The notes under the pieces: model-generated
Database searches by the model: none
Seen by the model: only the letters and a program-made list of their open reading frames with translations
What the model was told of the DNA's origin: nothing
NCBI RefSeq assembly: GCF_042242105.1
Contig: NC_092027.1
Coordinates: 14,006,721 to 14,070,720, forward strand
DNA: 64,000 nt
Reading direction: 5' to 3'
DNA from: Pempheris klunzingeri
Taxonomy: Eukaryota; Chordata; Actinopteri; Acropomatiformes; Pempheridae
Made by a program: the position numbers and the translations under genes
Shown: in pieces, positions 23,070 to 36,999 of the stretch
How positions within the stretch are numbered: position 1 is the first letter of the stretch
Layout: each line of letters starts with the position of its first letter

Positions 23070-24765
23070 GTTTTCTTTGGTGTCTAAATGTCTGTGTTTG
23101 TGTAGGTGGCACACAACTGTAAGTTATCTTCCCCAGATATCATTATCACATTGTCACTTCATCATAATTCAGCTATAAATGCTTCAATCTGAATTCCCCT
23201 CTCAAACTATATGTCAAGTTTTGGCATTTAGTGGACCAAATTTCCCCTTATCAGAGTCTTATCGCCATCCCACACCTGCATGAGAATAGTCACACGCACA
23301 CAGTGCGTTTACCTACACAGACATGCACAGTATAGTCTTGTATGTTTTGTATGTGTAGTTTAGTGTAGCGTAGACTTACATTTCCTCATAACAGCATACC
23401 CAAAATCTGGTATGTGGTGACAGAGATTTAAATGTGACTACTGCTATTATTCAGATGCTGCCCACAGACAGACCCGTTTCACTTTGTGATGATATGGAAG
23501 TCCAAAAATAGCACAGAGGAACCTTTAGTGTGTTCCTGTTTTGTACATCTGAGCATTTATATGGTTATAGATTCAGTCAAAGAGTCTCCTCTGTGGAAAC
23601 ATGACGTAGAAGTGAAATGTTTTGTGCAGACAGTCACGTTGTCTGGTCTGAGGCCTCGTGTTACCATTGGAACCACTTCACTATTCTGAAGGCCACAATT
23701 TTTTGACAATTTTGAAGGCCAACAACCACTTTAGGGTAATTTTTGGTGTTACCATGGGATAAATAGTAACTTTCTGTGATGTCTAAAGCATTTAAAAACC
23801 AACAAAACTTGGTTTTACTAGTCAATACTAGTCTGTCTCTTGATACTGCCTGACTTCTGTAGCATTCAAACCTAAGCCCACTTGTAACAACTGATATCTT
23901 GAAAAATAACACAAAAATATATTTACATTCCCTAAAAAAAGCTAAATAACGTCCTAAAACAGCTGGGCACCAATACTGATTGTTTACCAGATTGCTGTAT
24001 ATGATATTGAATCAAAATAAACTACATACTACCACTACTAAGACTACAGCCCCCATGTTCATTGTAAGGAGCAAACATGTCAACCAGTGCAAAGATGCAA
24101 CTCACTGATGTGTTTAGTTAATAGTTTCTGGAGAGCAATGAACAATGAGCAGAGGAATAAGATATATCAGGCTTTGGGCTACTAACAAGATAAAAACTTG
24201 TCAGTAGGATTAGTTTTCACAGTTGGTTTTGGTCTTTTCGTTGAGATCCTCTTGAGTTTTATCTATTGAACTCTCTCTGACAACTCACAGCCCTCAGAGT
24301 ACAGGTTTGAACTCATTACATTCAGCAGTGATACCAACAGCAAAATTTCTCCCCATTGAATATAAAGCGCATTTGTGCACCTTGATACACGTAGCGTGGC
24401 TGCATCATTCGTTTGTCTATTGGGAAATAAATGTGCATCAGTTCTTTATGAATAATGTACTGACCCTCAGTGCAGAGCACAGAAAAACATCAACACTGGG
24501 AGCGAATTATAAAACATGGAATGGCTGCTTTAGCAAAGATATATTATGATGACAAAATGATATATTTTGCTATCAGATGAAGGATGAAAGTGTTTAATTA
24601 ATAAACATATTTATGCACTGGGTTTTCTACACCTTAACATTTGACAGTGCTATAGCAGCAGTGGCAGTGAGAGCAGTGAACAACAATGAATATTCCCCCA
24701 CAGTATAGTGCAAAGTCTTTCTAAGTAGCGTTTCTAAACATCAACACAAAATGTCAGAGATACTT

Positions 24766-25068
24766 CATTCATCCATCCATTGACTGTACCGCTTATTCTT
24801 AAAGGTCGCGGGGGGGCTGGAGCCAATCCCAGCTGACTTTGGGCGAGAGGCAGGGTACACCCTGGACTGATCGCCAGTCAATCACAGAGCCAACACATAG
24901 AGACAGACAATCATTCATGCTCACATTCACCACGGGCAATTTAACCCAAAGTAGAACATGCAAACTCTACACAGAAAGGTTCAAGGTTCAAACTTCAAAC
25001 CTTTTGGCCAGTGGATTTGAACGTGGAACCTTCTTGCTGTGAGGTAACAGTGTTAACCACCTCACCAG
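24766..25068 (+). repeat. Dispersed fish repeat (CATCCATCC...GGTCGCGGG family)
   Basis: Opens with TTCATTCATCCATCCATTG, then GCGGGGGGGCTGGAGCCAA, TCCCAGCTGACTTTGGGCG, ACATGCAAACTCTACACAG and TTGAACGTGGAACCTTCTTG. The same head occurs at about 54653-54766. I recall this as a very common teleost repeat; its class is not established here. Confidence 0.7.
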
Positions 25069-26063
25069 AAAAAAATGGAGCGGCCTTGGCCTTAAAAGAA
25101 TCCCCCACCTTCTCATACCAGTGGAATCATTTTCACAAGTGTTGTTCCATATAGAGACCACAATACCCATAAACCCCATTGCTTACTGTTGCAAAAATGC
25201 CCTTGCAAACTTACACCTCCATCTTCCACTTTCCTGAAGATGACAAACATGTCAGAGTTGATGTTGTAAATGGGAGTTTAAATGGATTCACTGCCTGCTA
25301 TTATGAGGAGCTTGGAAACTTAAAGTTCTGCCCTTATAGAAGATTATTTTGTGTGTGAGAATATAACTTTAAGATGTTTGAATTGAGATTTATATCTCAG
25401 AGTGGGAACAAACAGGATCAAAAACTTCCTCTGGGGTTTCATGGTTGGACTAGTAGCATGCACTAGAATTTCTGAAAACATCCGTTTGCTGCCTCCTGGA
25501 TGTGACCAAGGAAACCCCGTGGTTCTTAGTGTGTCAATGCTGACATTTACGTTGACCAGCAGTGGCCTTGTGGTCCGGTGCATACACGCACAGATACATG
25601 CAGACACCCATGCCTAACTCAACCACCAGCATGACTGTCAGCACATAACACTGACAATGGAAGACCACAGTGACCTATGCTTTTTTGTGTTTACTGCCTT
25701 ATAGTGCTGAAGAAATTTGTATTTTACTGCTTTTTTACATCATGGCCAGGGGACTACAGATGAAAACTAGCCTTCTGGCTAATTCTGGCTTTTTTAACCA
25801 TGTGTAATCATGTGTTTTATGAAATTGCATTGTCCCCTTTCAAATAAACTAAACTGAAACTGAACTGAAATGTATTCATTCATTTTAGTTAGTCAATGTG
25901 GTAGCAGGTAAAACTGAGATTAAGAGTAAAATTAAAAATCATCAGTTCAAAAATGTGGTACCCTGCTATTCTGGTACATTAACTAGATGTACAGACTGAT
26001 CTATAATGAATTTGACACATTTCAGGTAAAACTTCTCTGAAAAAGTGATTTTCATTTTTTCCC

Positions 26064-26312
26064 CCCGATTTTAAGGAATATTCTTAATTGTTTTCTAGCC
26101 AAGAGTTAGATGAGAAGATTGATGCTATTCCCATGTCTGAATATTAACTTTAGCACAATGACTGTAAACAGGAAACCGTTGAGTGCAGCTCTGTCCGAAA
26201 GTTACAAAATTCTTGTAACAGCACCTCAAAAGCTCATTTATTAACTCTTTGTGTCTCATTTTCAGTCCATACAAAAGCCAAAAGTGTAAAAACAACAAAT
26301 TGCTGCTTTACA
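26064..26312 (+). repeat. Copy of the GAGTTAGATGAGAAGAT repeat family
   Basis: Contains CCAAGAGTTAGATGAGAAGA, CAGCACCTCAAAAGCTCAT and CATACAAAAGCCAAAAGTGT, in the same order as the copy at 14828. Confidence 0.6.
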
Positions 26313-28558
26313 CGGAATTATGTGTCTTCCTCCTGGTCCAGACCAGTTGCCAGGCCACCAACAGACACTGCAGGAAGTTGGTGGTCCTTGGTACCATGGA
26401 AATCTGTCACTGAGTCATCATATGACCTGAGTCACTCATGTGGGACCACAATTGGACAAGTGGAAACACCAGAACGCATTCGGTCAAAACAAGAAGTCAA
26501 AGGTCACTGAGCAGAAGTTTACAACCACAGTAACATAAAGGAGGATGCACACATCCAACACAAGACATCTGATAAATAGACACACACAACCTTTAACACT
26601 TCTTGAAAAATATGAACAGAATATACTGAGTTAAATAAAGTAGTGAAATATCACTTTCACTCTGCATTCCTCTAAGTGAAACCAAATAGGATGACCACCT
26701 GCTACTGTAGTCTTTGTGACACATTTGAGGAACACACACTCATTGTCCTTGAAATGTGAAAGTGAAATGCTAGAGCAGAGTGCCTGGTGAGGCTGGTTAT
26801 CTATTCTCCTCACTGTGCCCTTTTCTGCTCACTAGGGAGTCTTGGAGAGTCCCTGATTTTCTCACCCACATCCTGGGTGCCAGCTGCTGTGCACTTTAAC
26901 TAACTTTAACTGTAATTCCATCAAGGCCAACAGAGCTGCTCGCCGGCTCAGTGCCAGCCTTGCCATGAGAAAGAAAGAGAGCAAAAGAGAGGGAGGGAGA
27001 GAGGTCACTGGTCTCAAGGACTTTCAACCACAGTGTCTATATTCAGGGGAATTACATATTTTGGACTGCAGGGCTGCAGCAGGGAGGAGTAACAATGATA
27101 TACCATCCTGTGGTTCAGTTTGCAGTCCACTGTGCACATACACACCCACACTCACTATCGCTTCCTCTGAATCTCCACCCAGGTTATATTTCCCTGACAC
27201 AACTCTGTGGCTGTGTGATGTGAGGTGACCCAGTGCTCATTTGGAAATTGTAATACAAAGCAAAGCAAAATTCCTGCTTCAGATGACTAATGTGGCCTCA
27301 ATGTCTATTGCGTACATTTCCCACTCAAGGCTGTGGAGTAACTGGTTGCGTCTCTTGAGGGAAAGATAATTACTGTCAGGATCTGCAAGAATATGTGGTT
27401 TCAGTGTGTAGTGTGGTACTCTGGAGACAAGCAGAACTCGGTGGCAGAATGTAAGGAAATGTAAAATCCTCTCCTGTTCAAATTTACATAGATGACAAAT
27501 CAAATCAAATCAACCAAAAGGCCAGAGGAGGTGTTTGTTTGCTCACCATGTTGCAGGGAGAATTAGATGGTTAGGGAGTCAAGTATGGATATTCATTCGT
27601 GACCTCAAAGAAGCTCGGGCAAAGACAAAAAGCCTTGTTCAAGATGGAGAGAAAGTAGACAAAGGCTTTTGAGTGACGTTGAAGCTAAAATAATAGAACT
27701 ATAGTGTTACTGGCTTGAAAGCAGTATTTAAGGGAAAATCCACCACTTTATCATATTCATCAGTTTTCTGCTTCATCTCCCAGCCCTCTCCCTCCTTCCT
27801 TCCCGGCAAGAGACACCAGTTAATTCACATGGTGGTTAGCTGATACCAAGGACAGTCAGTATTGTAATAGATAACCTGAGTATGCAGACGTTCACAAAGT
27901 AGAAATAACTGAACTGTCAAGCTAGTTCTTAATTGTGAGTTCAAAAGCGTTGGTTATCTGCCTGACTGGCTGATAGTGAAATGTCAGGTCAAAAAGTAGG
28001 AGTGCCTCAAAACAACAGGAACACAGCTTCATCCCACTTGATTTCAATAATGTGTGTGTGTAAATTACTTTGATTTAGTTAGATATTTAGTTTCATATAT
28101 AGCTTCCTCCATTGCTCATAGGGTCTAAATCGTCATCAGACGATAGTCAATGGACTTCAAGATGAACTATTAAATCTTGAGACTCTATTGTATCATAAAA
28201 GTACACAAACTGTATAATTGGACAAGGCTTTTGCACAGCTTTCAACTTTGAGAGGGTTCTGTTTTTCCAGTGAAAATTAAGTGAAAGCTTGCAGAGTTTG
28301 TGCCATAGATGTGTTACAGGAGGGATCAGTTTGTCCACTAGTCAAATGCATTAGACAAAGACAAATTTGCAAAAATGCTGAGTAGCGGTTTTCAAAGATA
28401 TTTTCAATGTCCAATGTTAAGTCTCTATGGATAAATATTACTGTAATTTACATCTACAAAGGGCTCCACAACACAGCAGTGGACCAAAGTGCATGTGCTT
28501 ACAACTTTCATTGAAATGAATTAGGAACATCTTTTGTACTGTATGTATTCTCCTACAG

Positions 28559-28615
28559 TTGGCTGAGGACAACTACTCATTCACTCTGGAAAACAGCAGC
28601 TCCAGGAAGTCTTAG
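28559..28615 (+). other. Exon-like stretch, possibly a terminal coding exon (doubtful)
   Basis: A good acceptor (TTCTCCTACAG) is followed by an open frame LAEDNYSFTLENSSSRKS and then TAG. The 18 residues have normal amino-acid composition, but nothing is recognised and no partner exon was found. Chance is the likeliest explanation. Confidence 0.15.
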
Positions 28616-28693
28616 ATCACCTCTACAACTGTGTGTGTGGGTGTGTGTGTCGATCCGTAAATTTATTTGTCCAAGTTGGATTGATGACGTGAG

Positions 28694-28694
28694 G

Positions 28695-28726
<32 letters not shown>
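28694..28726 (+). repeat. (GT)n microsatellite
   Basis: About sixteen GT units. Confidence 0.9.
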
Positions 28727-28731
<5 letters not shown>

Positions 28732-29439
28732 CCCCTCCCTATGCGTCATTCACGGATATGTCATCCTTCAGCAAAACTACTCATCTGTAGTTTGCCTCTC
28801 AGCAGTTCTCTGATCTCCTTCAGATCTGCAGCAGACCTTCAAATACTAAAACTGCCGTGAGAAAGGAAGAGAGGGGGGATTGTTTTTAATAAAACAAACT
28901 GCTGTGAATATCAGAATGAAACTCAGCCTTTGAAGCTTTGCGGCACACTTAAGGAAGTCAGCTAATGTGTGTCTATTGACACAGCCCCCCTCTTTCCTCC
29001 ATCGCTTTCATAAAAACATGCACACAAACACTCAGCTGCTGTAGTGGACTTTGGACTGACGTCCATCGGGAGGGCAGGGAGTTTCCTTCCTGGGTGAACT
29101 AGTTTCTGTGTCATTCAGTGGGCTGGTGCTGTGGTCAGGGTTCGGCCAAGAGAGGTGGGGAATAAAAACATCAAGGCAAACTTTTCACCTTCAGAGTGGA
29201 CGCACACACTCATGACCAAAATCTGCCGCCCATCTTCCTCACACTGCACAAATGGAATCCTAGTTGCAAACTTAACAGTTTTCAGCCAGAAAAGGAAGAA
29301 AAACTAATGTGACTGATATATTACTGTATGTGACATTTTTTGATTCTTAATACTGATGCATCATTGTGTAAGCAGCATTTTACTGTAGTAGCTTGTGGTG
29401 GAGCTAGTTTTGACTACTTTATGTGCATTTAGTTCATTT

Positions 29440-29810
29440 AGTTCAGTGGTTCCCAATATAGGGGTTGAGCGCTGTCCAAAGGGTGATCAGCCAAATCTAA
29501 TGCGTCCTGAGACATCAATGTTGCGGGAAACAAGAAACAAGAAAGTTCTGCAACACAAATTTATATTGTTTTTATATTGTTTATATTGTAATCTGAGCTT
29601 GTTTGTGAAGTGTTGGACAATTTGACCTCTTTGGGTGTCACAGAGGTGTGGAACTACTAACAGCTCCACCTCCACCTCCACCAAGCATCTCTAACAAGGG
29701 TATCAAACAAATGTAGTAGAGTAAAATAAAATATTTCATTCTGAAATGGACTGAAGAATAAAGTAGTTGACAGTGCAAGTACCTCAACTTTGTACTGACT
29801 GTCACCTTTA
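29440..29810. repeat. Dispersed repeat fragments
   Basis: CAGTGGTTCCCAATATAGGG at 29443 and AAAGGGTGATCAGCC are the start of a repeat I recall from many fish. It is followed from about 29690 by AAGTA-family words (TAGTAGAGTAAAATAAAAT, GTGCAAGTACCTCAACTTTG). Classes are not determined. Confidence 0.5.
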
Positions 29811-30817
29811 CATGCAGTTACCCAATCTTGCTTCACTGTGTCACTTGTGTTTGAAAGACACTAATTGTGAAAGCAAGCAATGCAGATGCTCTGCACTCCA
29901 GTTTGTTAGTAATATAGTGTTGCTTTATCATTTTTTCTTTGTGCAGGCAAATATGTTTCAGGAATATTTGACAATAAAACACAATGGAGCTGTAACAAAT
30001 TACTGTTTAATTGAATGGTAGATCTGGAAAATATCAGCCTGCAGTAATTTTCACAATCAGTGAGGTTTTTTTAGTTATTTAATCAGGCTAAAATGCCACA
30101 GCTTCTTTTTTGTGTTTTATATAATTGTTAATTGAGTATACATGGTTTTTGGACTGTTGGAACCACAAAACAATCCAGTCGCATCCAGTTCAGCTTGCTA
30201 ACATGTTCCAAGATGTGCACAATTTCTGACCTGATGACAAATAACATAATTAATGCACCAGTAATTGAAACGTACAGTAACTGATTTAAGATAAATCAAT
30301 GTTCCATGACATTGTAATCCTTTAGTTCTTTGCTGTGGAGGTGCTGCTTATTCATGTTCCTACTGTGGCTACTGACATGCTCTGACTGTGTGACAGGGCC
30401 CTCTTGTGGCGCCACATGGAAAAAAGAAGTCATCAAATAAGAGGAAAAGGGATTAGAATATCTTGGATCTCACATCCTTTTTCTTCTTCTTTTCCATGTT
30501 CCCTCTAAAAGCCAATGCTAAAAAGCAAAACAGATCATTTAGAGTAAAACACAAACACGAAGAGGTGACATTTTTGCCTTTAATAGCGATATGATAACAA
30601 TTATTGTGACGTTACAGAAGCAGGTCAAAGATGAAGGTCCAGGGATTCAGCCAACAATTTGTCCTTAATTCAGCTAAAATATGGTTTGTGTAACCACTCG
30701 CATGGTCTTACATTATATGCTAGAGAGCGTGTTTCAAGGTCTCAGCTGTCTGTGGTGGCGCTGAATCAGGTTGGCTCGCACTCTGCTTACTAAGTCATTC
30801 ATCTGTCCGTCCATTAG

Positions 30818-30950
30818 AGGCCAAGGGGGACGTGGACCGGCTGGTGTTTAAGTGTACAACCTCCTTCCAGAGGATGGAGAGAGAGATCCAATTTCACTGT
30901 GACTGGAGGAAAAAGAGGCCACTGACTCTGCACTGGGACTCTCAGCCACT
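30818..30950 (+). other. Exon-like stretch of unknown protein (doubtful)
   Basis: After CCATTAG at 30817 there is an open frame EAKGDVDRLVFKCTTSFQRM continuing EREIQFHCDWRKKRP. Its composition is less repetitive than the surrounding sequence. No family is recognised, there is no clear donor, and the frame runs into a (GT)n microsatellite. It could be a decayed exon or chance. Confidence 0.18.
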
Positions 30951-30991
30951 CCTCCAAACGTACTTGCATTTGTGCACCGCTGTGTTACCTT

Positions 30992-30994
<3 letters not shown>

Positions 30995-31046
<52 letters not shown>
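30995..31046 (+). repeat. (GT)n microsatellite
   Basis: Twenty-six uninterrupted GT units. Confidence 0.9.
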
Positions 31047-31049
<3 letters not shown>

Positions 31050-31554
31050 GAGGTCCTTGCTGTGAGGTGTTTAATAGTTAATAAGACGCTTGTTTACTTG
31101 GCAAGGCTGCTGCCCACACAGCAGATGCTGCTCAAATGCTGAGAAGCACAACTTAGGAAATACAGGAAATACACACAAAACATAGTTTGGATTTTTTTTA
31201 ACAGTGTCAACACAAAGTCTAACACTCATACACCAATCTGGAGAGTATTCTTGTTGTTTTAAAAACTAAGAGAGGGAACATTTCTTGAAAGATGTGTGTA
31301 TCCATCCTCAGTGGATACATACAACATTTTGCTAAATGGATAACTTTTCCCAACAAAAACTCTTAATTTTAACCCAGTCTGAAAGTAACACATATTTAGC
31401 ACTGTCCTTCTCCAGGATCGTCTCATTTTTCTACAAAACAAACAAACATCATCCTCATCAATTGGCCTCTTTATCAATATGTCTCCCTTGGGAGTCTCCT
31501 CAAGAGAGACAGCATGTTGCAGCTATCTGGCTCACCATTCCCTTTCATAACTCA

Positions 31555-31556
<2 letters not shown>

Positions 31557-31596
<40 letters not shown>

Positions 31597-31613
31597 GCAC
31601 ACATGCACACACA
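31557..31613 (+). repeat. (CA)n microsatellite
   Basis: About 18 CA units followed by an imperfect tail. Confidence 0.9.
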
Positions 31614-33026
31614 GGAACACATTTTGCTGTTTCCTTATATTGTTTCCCTTATTGTTGGCTATTCTAAAATCTAAAGTTTATATAATTTATAATTTATAAT
31701 TCAGTATGACAGTATTACTAGTACTGTGTTATGAGTCTTTTAGTGGTATTATTATTACTGCTTTTTTAGGAAAGTTCTCAATCTGTGTCACTACCAACAA
31801 CAGTAGTTTCCTTTAATTGCAATACACGTTAATAGTCTACGATAATGGATGAGCTCTAGTGTTTGCACAAAAGAAAGCGTCCATTCTACATGTCCTAATG
31901 TTTGAGGGGGCTTCAATTTTTTGTTGATCTGTGCATGTCTGACGCAGCTGCAGTGAAAAGGTTTACAGCCAACTGACAGCTGATAAGTTGCTGCTGCTGT
32001 TGCTGTTGATATTTCTCTCTGCAGTAGGATTGAAACACTGAATGTTTCATAAATAAGTAATGTCCCTGCTGTTTCTAAATTCCCTGCAGAAACATTTTCC
32101 TTAGTGGTAGCAAAATCATTTCAAGTTACCTACTTTGATGGGATAAAGTAAACTGTAATTTTAACATGAATTTATCAGTTTTCACACAGTAATTGTTAGA
32201 TTTTGTTACCTTTAATACATATTGTTAATCTTTGCACGCCTGAAGTCATGGGAGATGTACTTCAGGAAAGAAGATAAAGTGTGGGGATACTTTCTTTAAG
32301 TGGGATGAAGAACTATACTGATTCTGTGGTGCTTTGACGCAGAGACACCCCGGTGTAGAAATAAAGAAAAAGACGGGGTAAGTTAGTTATTTTGTAAAAA
32401 AACGAATCAGTATTTCATCACTGAAAACATGGGAATACATCTAATATCACAAAGTGATGATCTTCAATCTGTAAGCAAAGTTGCATTGTCTCAGAACACT
32501 TCACAGATGATAAACAAGTAAAACCCACGTTTCCCATCTACCACCCACATAGACTACTGTTGTCTCTCACCACGAGAGAGCAGCATACGAGCTGCACAGC
32601 AGGGAGTCAGACCGAAATCAGCCGTGCTTCTTAGCCTTAGCTGGCTTGGTGGTGGAGACCTAGATAGGTGTGTTTGAGTAACCAGGCTTTATTAAGTCTC
32701 TCAGCTCCACCTCTTCCCCCTTTTTTAGGGTTAGCTTTGGAGTCAGACGGAGTCAGACGCTGCCATTATGATGATGATGGGAGCCTCCCACTGAGCTTCA
32801 CTTTGGCTCTTCAGAAACCTTTGGGTGACGCTCCAACTTTTTAACACATTTAACCGCTAACAAGCTCCTTTTATTTCTGACAAATGACCTCAACAAATGG
32901 GACAATACGATCATGAAAGGCAGAACATTGATTTCTGCTATAATGACCATACCTCTGTGTATTGTTAGCTGCTCAGCTGTGTGTTTAAGTGTGTCCACAG
33001 GGAGGAATATTCAATTGTTGTGAGAG

Positions 33027-33028
<2 letters not shown>

Positions 33029-33071
<43 letters not shown>

Positions 33072-33072
33072 A
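33029..33072 (+). repeat. (CA)n microsatellite
   Basis: About 18 CA units, then ATACACAC. Confidence 0.9.
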
Positions 33073-33124
33073 CTGTAGTATATATTTAATAGGCCATATG
33101 AAAAAAACATGATCCAAATGTGGA

Positions 33125-33690
33125 TGTTTGGGCATAACTTTCCTGCCAAGAGTTAGATAAGACTGATACCACTCTCATGTCTGGCACAGCAACTGGAAGA
33201 AGGCACAAACAGACAGCTGGGCAAAATGTTGTTTTTTGTATGGAACTAAAACGATATGGCCTGTTAATTAGTGAGCTTTAGACGTGCAGGTTGCTGGATT
33301 TTGCCACCTTTGGACGGAGCCAGGCTTGCTGTTTTTTCCTGTTTCCAGTCTTTGTGCTAAGCTGCGCCGACCTGCAGCTGGTAGAAGCTTCATATTTACT
33401 GTCCACACATAAGAGTGGTATCAATGTTCTCATCTAACCCATGGCAACAAAGTGAATAAGCGTAGTTCCCAAAATGTTAATTAGTGAGCTGTAGAAGACT
33501 GATTTTAAATACTGGGGAGATCCAGGCTAGCTGTTTCCTTTTGCTTCCAGTCCTTATGCTAAGCTAAAACCTAACTGACTTTCGGCTGTAGCTCCACAGA
33601 CAACAGATAGAAATGAGACAAACTTCTAATCTAACTTTTGGCAAGAAGGTGAATATCTGTATTTCCCCAAATGTCAAACTTTCACAATGT
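33125..33690. repeat. Three adjacent fragments of one repeat family, the first inverted
   Basis: 33125-33215 is a sense fragment (CCAAGAGTTAGATAAGACTG, CCACTCTCATGTCTGG). It is followed by two antisense copies head to tail, at about 33240-33465 and 33466-33690. Each antisense copy has TTAATTAGTGAGCT, a TTTCCAGTC or TTCCAGTCC word, and a final AACTTTTGGCAAGAAGGTGA-like or CCATGGCAACAAAGTGAAT end. Confidence 0.6.
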
Positions 33691-34080
33691 GCCTTTTCTT
33701 CGACCATCTGTCCAGTTTTTCTTTTACTCCATTCTGTGTAGGATGTAGGATCTTTCAGTTTCTCTTTGTTTGTTTCTGTCTTGGTCATTCCTGTGTCACT
33801 CTCTTGATGTTTTGGTCACCAGTAAGAAACAAGAAAAGAAAGCTCTTGCAAGTTTGGGCAAAAACAAAAGTCAGGTTTACTCATGCAGCAAGAGTCAACA
33901 GTGACTGGCGTTAAGAGGCTCTCTCCCTCTCTTTCTCTTTCTTTGACTCACATTGTTCCTTGGGAGACTAGGAATGATGTGTGTGTGTCCTGAATTCAAG
34001 GGCATTCCTCCACCATTTTCCTGGCACTGACTACACCAACATGTCCAGTAGCTGGAAGAAATATACCTTACTGCCTGGAG

Positions 34081-34081
<1 letters not shown>

Positions 34082-34124
<43 letters not shown>
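34082..34124 (+). repeat. (CA)n microsatellite
   Basis: Twenty-one CA units. Confidence 0.9.
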
Positions 34125-34126
<2 letters not shown>

Positions 34127-35098
34127 ATATATAATAATATAAAAGTCCTCTGTTTGCATTATGAAACAAGACATGATTGCTCTGCTTCATGTTTCTTGAC
34201 AAATGTGACAGGTGATTAAAAGCTTGTGTCACATTGCCTTCAAGGTGGAGGGGCAAAGCACTCGCCTCCTCCAGCTTTTAGTTCGCCATAACAGACACAC
34301 ACAAGTGCTAATTAGTCATACATTGGGGAGGGATCTGTCTTTCTTACAAGCAAGTAGGTCCTTTTTGTTAGCCTTCCCCACTGCAAAAGTGTTAATTAAG
34401 CGAGCCAGTCGCGTGACCTTCGACTATCCATGACCAGCATGGTCTCATCACATGCTCAGCGAGTTTGGCATCCTGTCAGGAGTTGACAGAGGGAGTGCTG
34501 GCTGCGTCTTTTAGCCAGGAGGGGAAAAGAGAGCAAGGTGGAGATTAGAGCTGGAGCTTGTGCTGCAATTGGATGCAGTTTAAAGAAGAAGACACTGAAA
34601 AGGAGTCAGAGGCAGAGCGAAATCGTAAGGGCTGGAGAAAGATGTGCCTCTTTGCTGTGAGCCCCAGAGGATGAATTGATTTTAGAACTGGCTGTCTTTG
34701 TCAGAGATCACACAGTAAGAATCTATTGATTGATTGTGTAATCTCTCTTTTCATCTCCTCCTCTACCTCCTCCTTCATCCCTCTGCTGTACCCATGTCCT
34801 CACTAGTCCTTCCATCCCTCTACAGGGGTCTCTGTATTGCTTTTCTATTTTCCCCTCCCTTCTCCTCCCTTTTCCTGCCAACCCAACCATATTCTATACA
34901 CACACATAGACACACCCTGAGACACACTATCTTCTCAGGTTCAAGCAATTTTCCTAAGTCATCAGAAGGAGGTGAAATACAATCTCTCCTGTGTTACTCT
35001 CACTTCTTGTCCCAAGAAAGGAAGCAAATGTTTTTTTTTTAATATGCAACAGATATAAGTGATGAATAATCCCCATTGCTGTTTGACAGCAAAGCAAC

Positions 35099-35101
<3 letters not shown>

Positions 35102-35151
<50 letters not shown>

Positions 35152-35152
35152 A
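35102..35152 (+). repeat. (GT)n microsatellite
   Basis: About 25 GT units with one TT interruption near 35133. Confidence 0.9.
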
Positions 35153-35569
35153 CATGGAAACATCTGGTGCTCTTGATCGCAATGGCCACACACCAGCTTG
35201 AGACTTTGGACGGACAGAAGTGGGACACATATGGTGTGTGTGTCTGTGTGTGTTTGTGTTTGTGCTGCACCGATATTGCACCTCAAATACATAGTTAATA
35301 GTGCCTGAAAATTGCTCAGTGTGATTGTGAGTGTGTGCGAGTCTGATAGTGTGAGTTAATGAGGTGTGTGTAACAGGGTCCTCTCACATGACTGACTGAA
35401 GTGGCAGATATACAGTAGCAAAGACAGCAGAAAACTGCTGACTTTGCTATATCTTTCACCCCAAAAACTGTGTTTGTGACAATGTAGGTTTGTGCCTGTG
35501 AACATAAACAGTATGTGTGGAAATCCATTAAATATCAAACCAAATACCCTTTTTTAAAATGAATATGCT

Positions 35570-35960
35570 TTTCAGATTTATTGCATTTAAGATCTGACTT
35601 GCATAAAAGTACAAAATTATTCTCAGCAAAATGTACGTACAGTACACATTATGCAAAATGGCCGTGTGCAGAGTATGATGAACTAACCTGTAGACTGGAC
35701 AGACTGAATCTCATTTGAATCACTTTATGCACTGCACGTTAGTCCACAACAAGTAATTAACAATCAGATAAATGAAATGGCATATAAAGTAGAATATTTC
35801 CCTCTGAAATGTAGTGGAGTAAAGGTATAAAGTAGCATAAAAGTACCACAAAATTGTACGAAAGTAGTGGATGTTTAGTCTCTGTCCTTGTTGTGCACAA
35901 TGAGGGAAATTGGTTCAATCTACTAACAGACTGAAACATGGAGTCAAAGTACAATTATTC
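35570..35960. repeat. Copy of the AAGTA-rich repeat family
   Basis: Contains GCATAAAAGTACAAAATTAT, GAATATTTCCCTCTGAAATG, TAGTGGAGTAAAGGTATAAA and AAAGTACCACAAAATTGTAC. Confidence 0.5.
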
Positions 35961-36756
35961 CTAGCCCATATCAGTGCATCTCAATAGCTCCTGGATCCTT
36001 TAGGAGAAAATATAACAGAAGAGTCGCTGTCTAACTTGGTGCAGTCACACTTTCACTGTAGCATCTGAGATACAAAAGCAATATCCAAGTGGCCCGCGGT
36101 GCCTTCGATCTCCCTCACTCCTCATCTCCCAGGAGCGATGACAGATTGACGTTTGCCCAGTGCTACACTCATTATGGGCCGGCAGCCATATATCTCCTAA
36201 TGATTCAGAGCCACACTGAGAGTGGATGGCACCACTGAGGAGCTTATAATGGGCCTCTGGGGACACCGTAGTTCCAGGCACCTCCTGCTAGCTCCTCTCT
36301 TTATCCACTTAACTGGTTAGAAGTTTATATATCTTATATATCTTCGCTCTGCTGCTGCCGTGGGCCAACATAAAGGATATGTGTGGAAGAGCAGGGCTGG
36401 TCTGTATCGTTCTCTCACAGGAGTTTTTGCTGTCTTCATTGTAATAACAAAATATTGTGCAGGAATGATGATCCATAGTTAAAATGACAACCAGCTTTAA
36501 CCCTCCAGAGTCTGTAAAATGGTCGTTTTTTTACTACTTTTCATTTTACCTTTGTGTTTCCCATTAAAACTGTTTAGCTTGCTTTCTTTGTGTTTGTGAC
36601 TCTGAAGAGTTAATAAGTCTGAGATTTGAATAGCTCTGACTTTCTCAGGAAGAAGACAACAGCAAAACAGGAAAAACATTATGGCTCTAAAAATAGTACA
36701 TGAGTCTCAGCAGAGAGCATAATGCTCGCTCCTGTGATTCAGTGAGGCAGAGACAT

Positions 36757-36757
36757 G

Positions 36758-36799
<42 letters not shown>
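36757..36799 (+). repeat. (CG)n(CA)n microsatellite
   Basis: GCGCGC followed by about 19 CA units. Confidence 0.9.
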
Positions 36800-36803
<4 letters not shown>

Positions 36804-36999
36804 TACTGCACTCATCTCAGTGATTTTAATAGGAGTTAATTAATACATCTATCTATCTATCAACGTTTTTCTCAGTCAGAAGAAAGTTTAAGGTTTGTCT
36901 TTGAATCTGGCTTGTTTCTACCTTCCTTTTCTCCATCGTGGAGCCTTCTGCATGAGGACATGCCAATAAATACTGCCAAGTCTGCCAAGCCTTAAAGTT

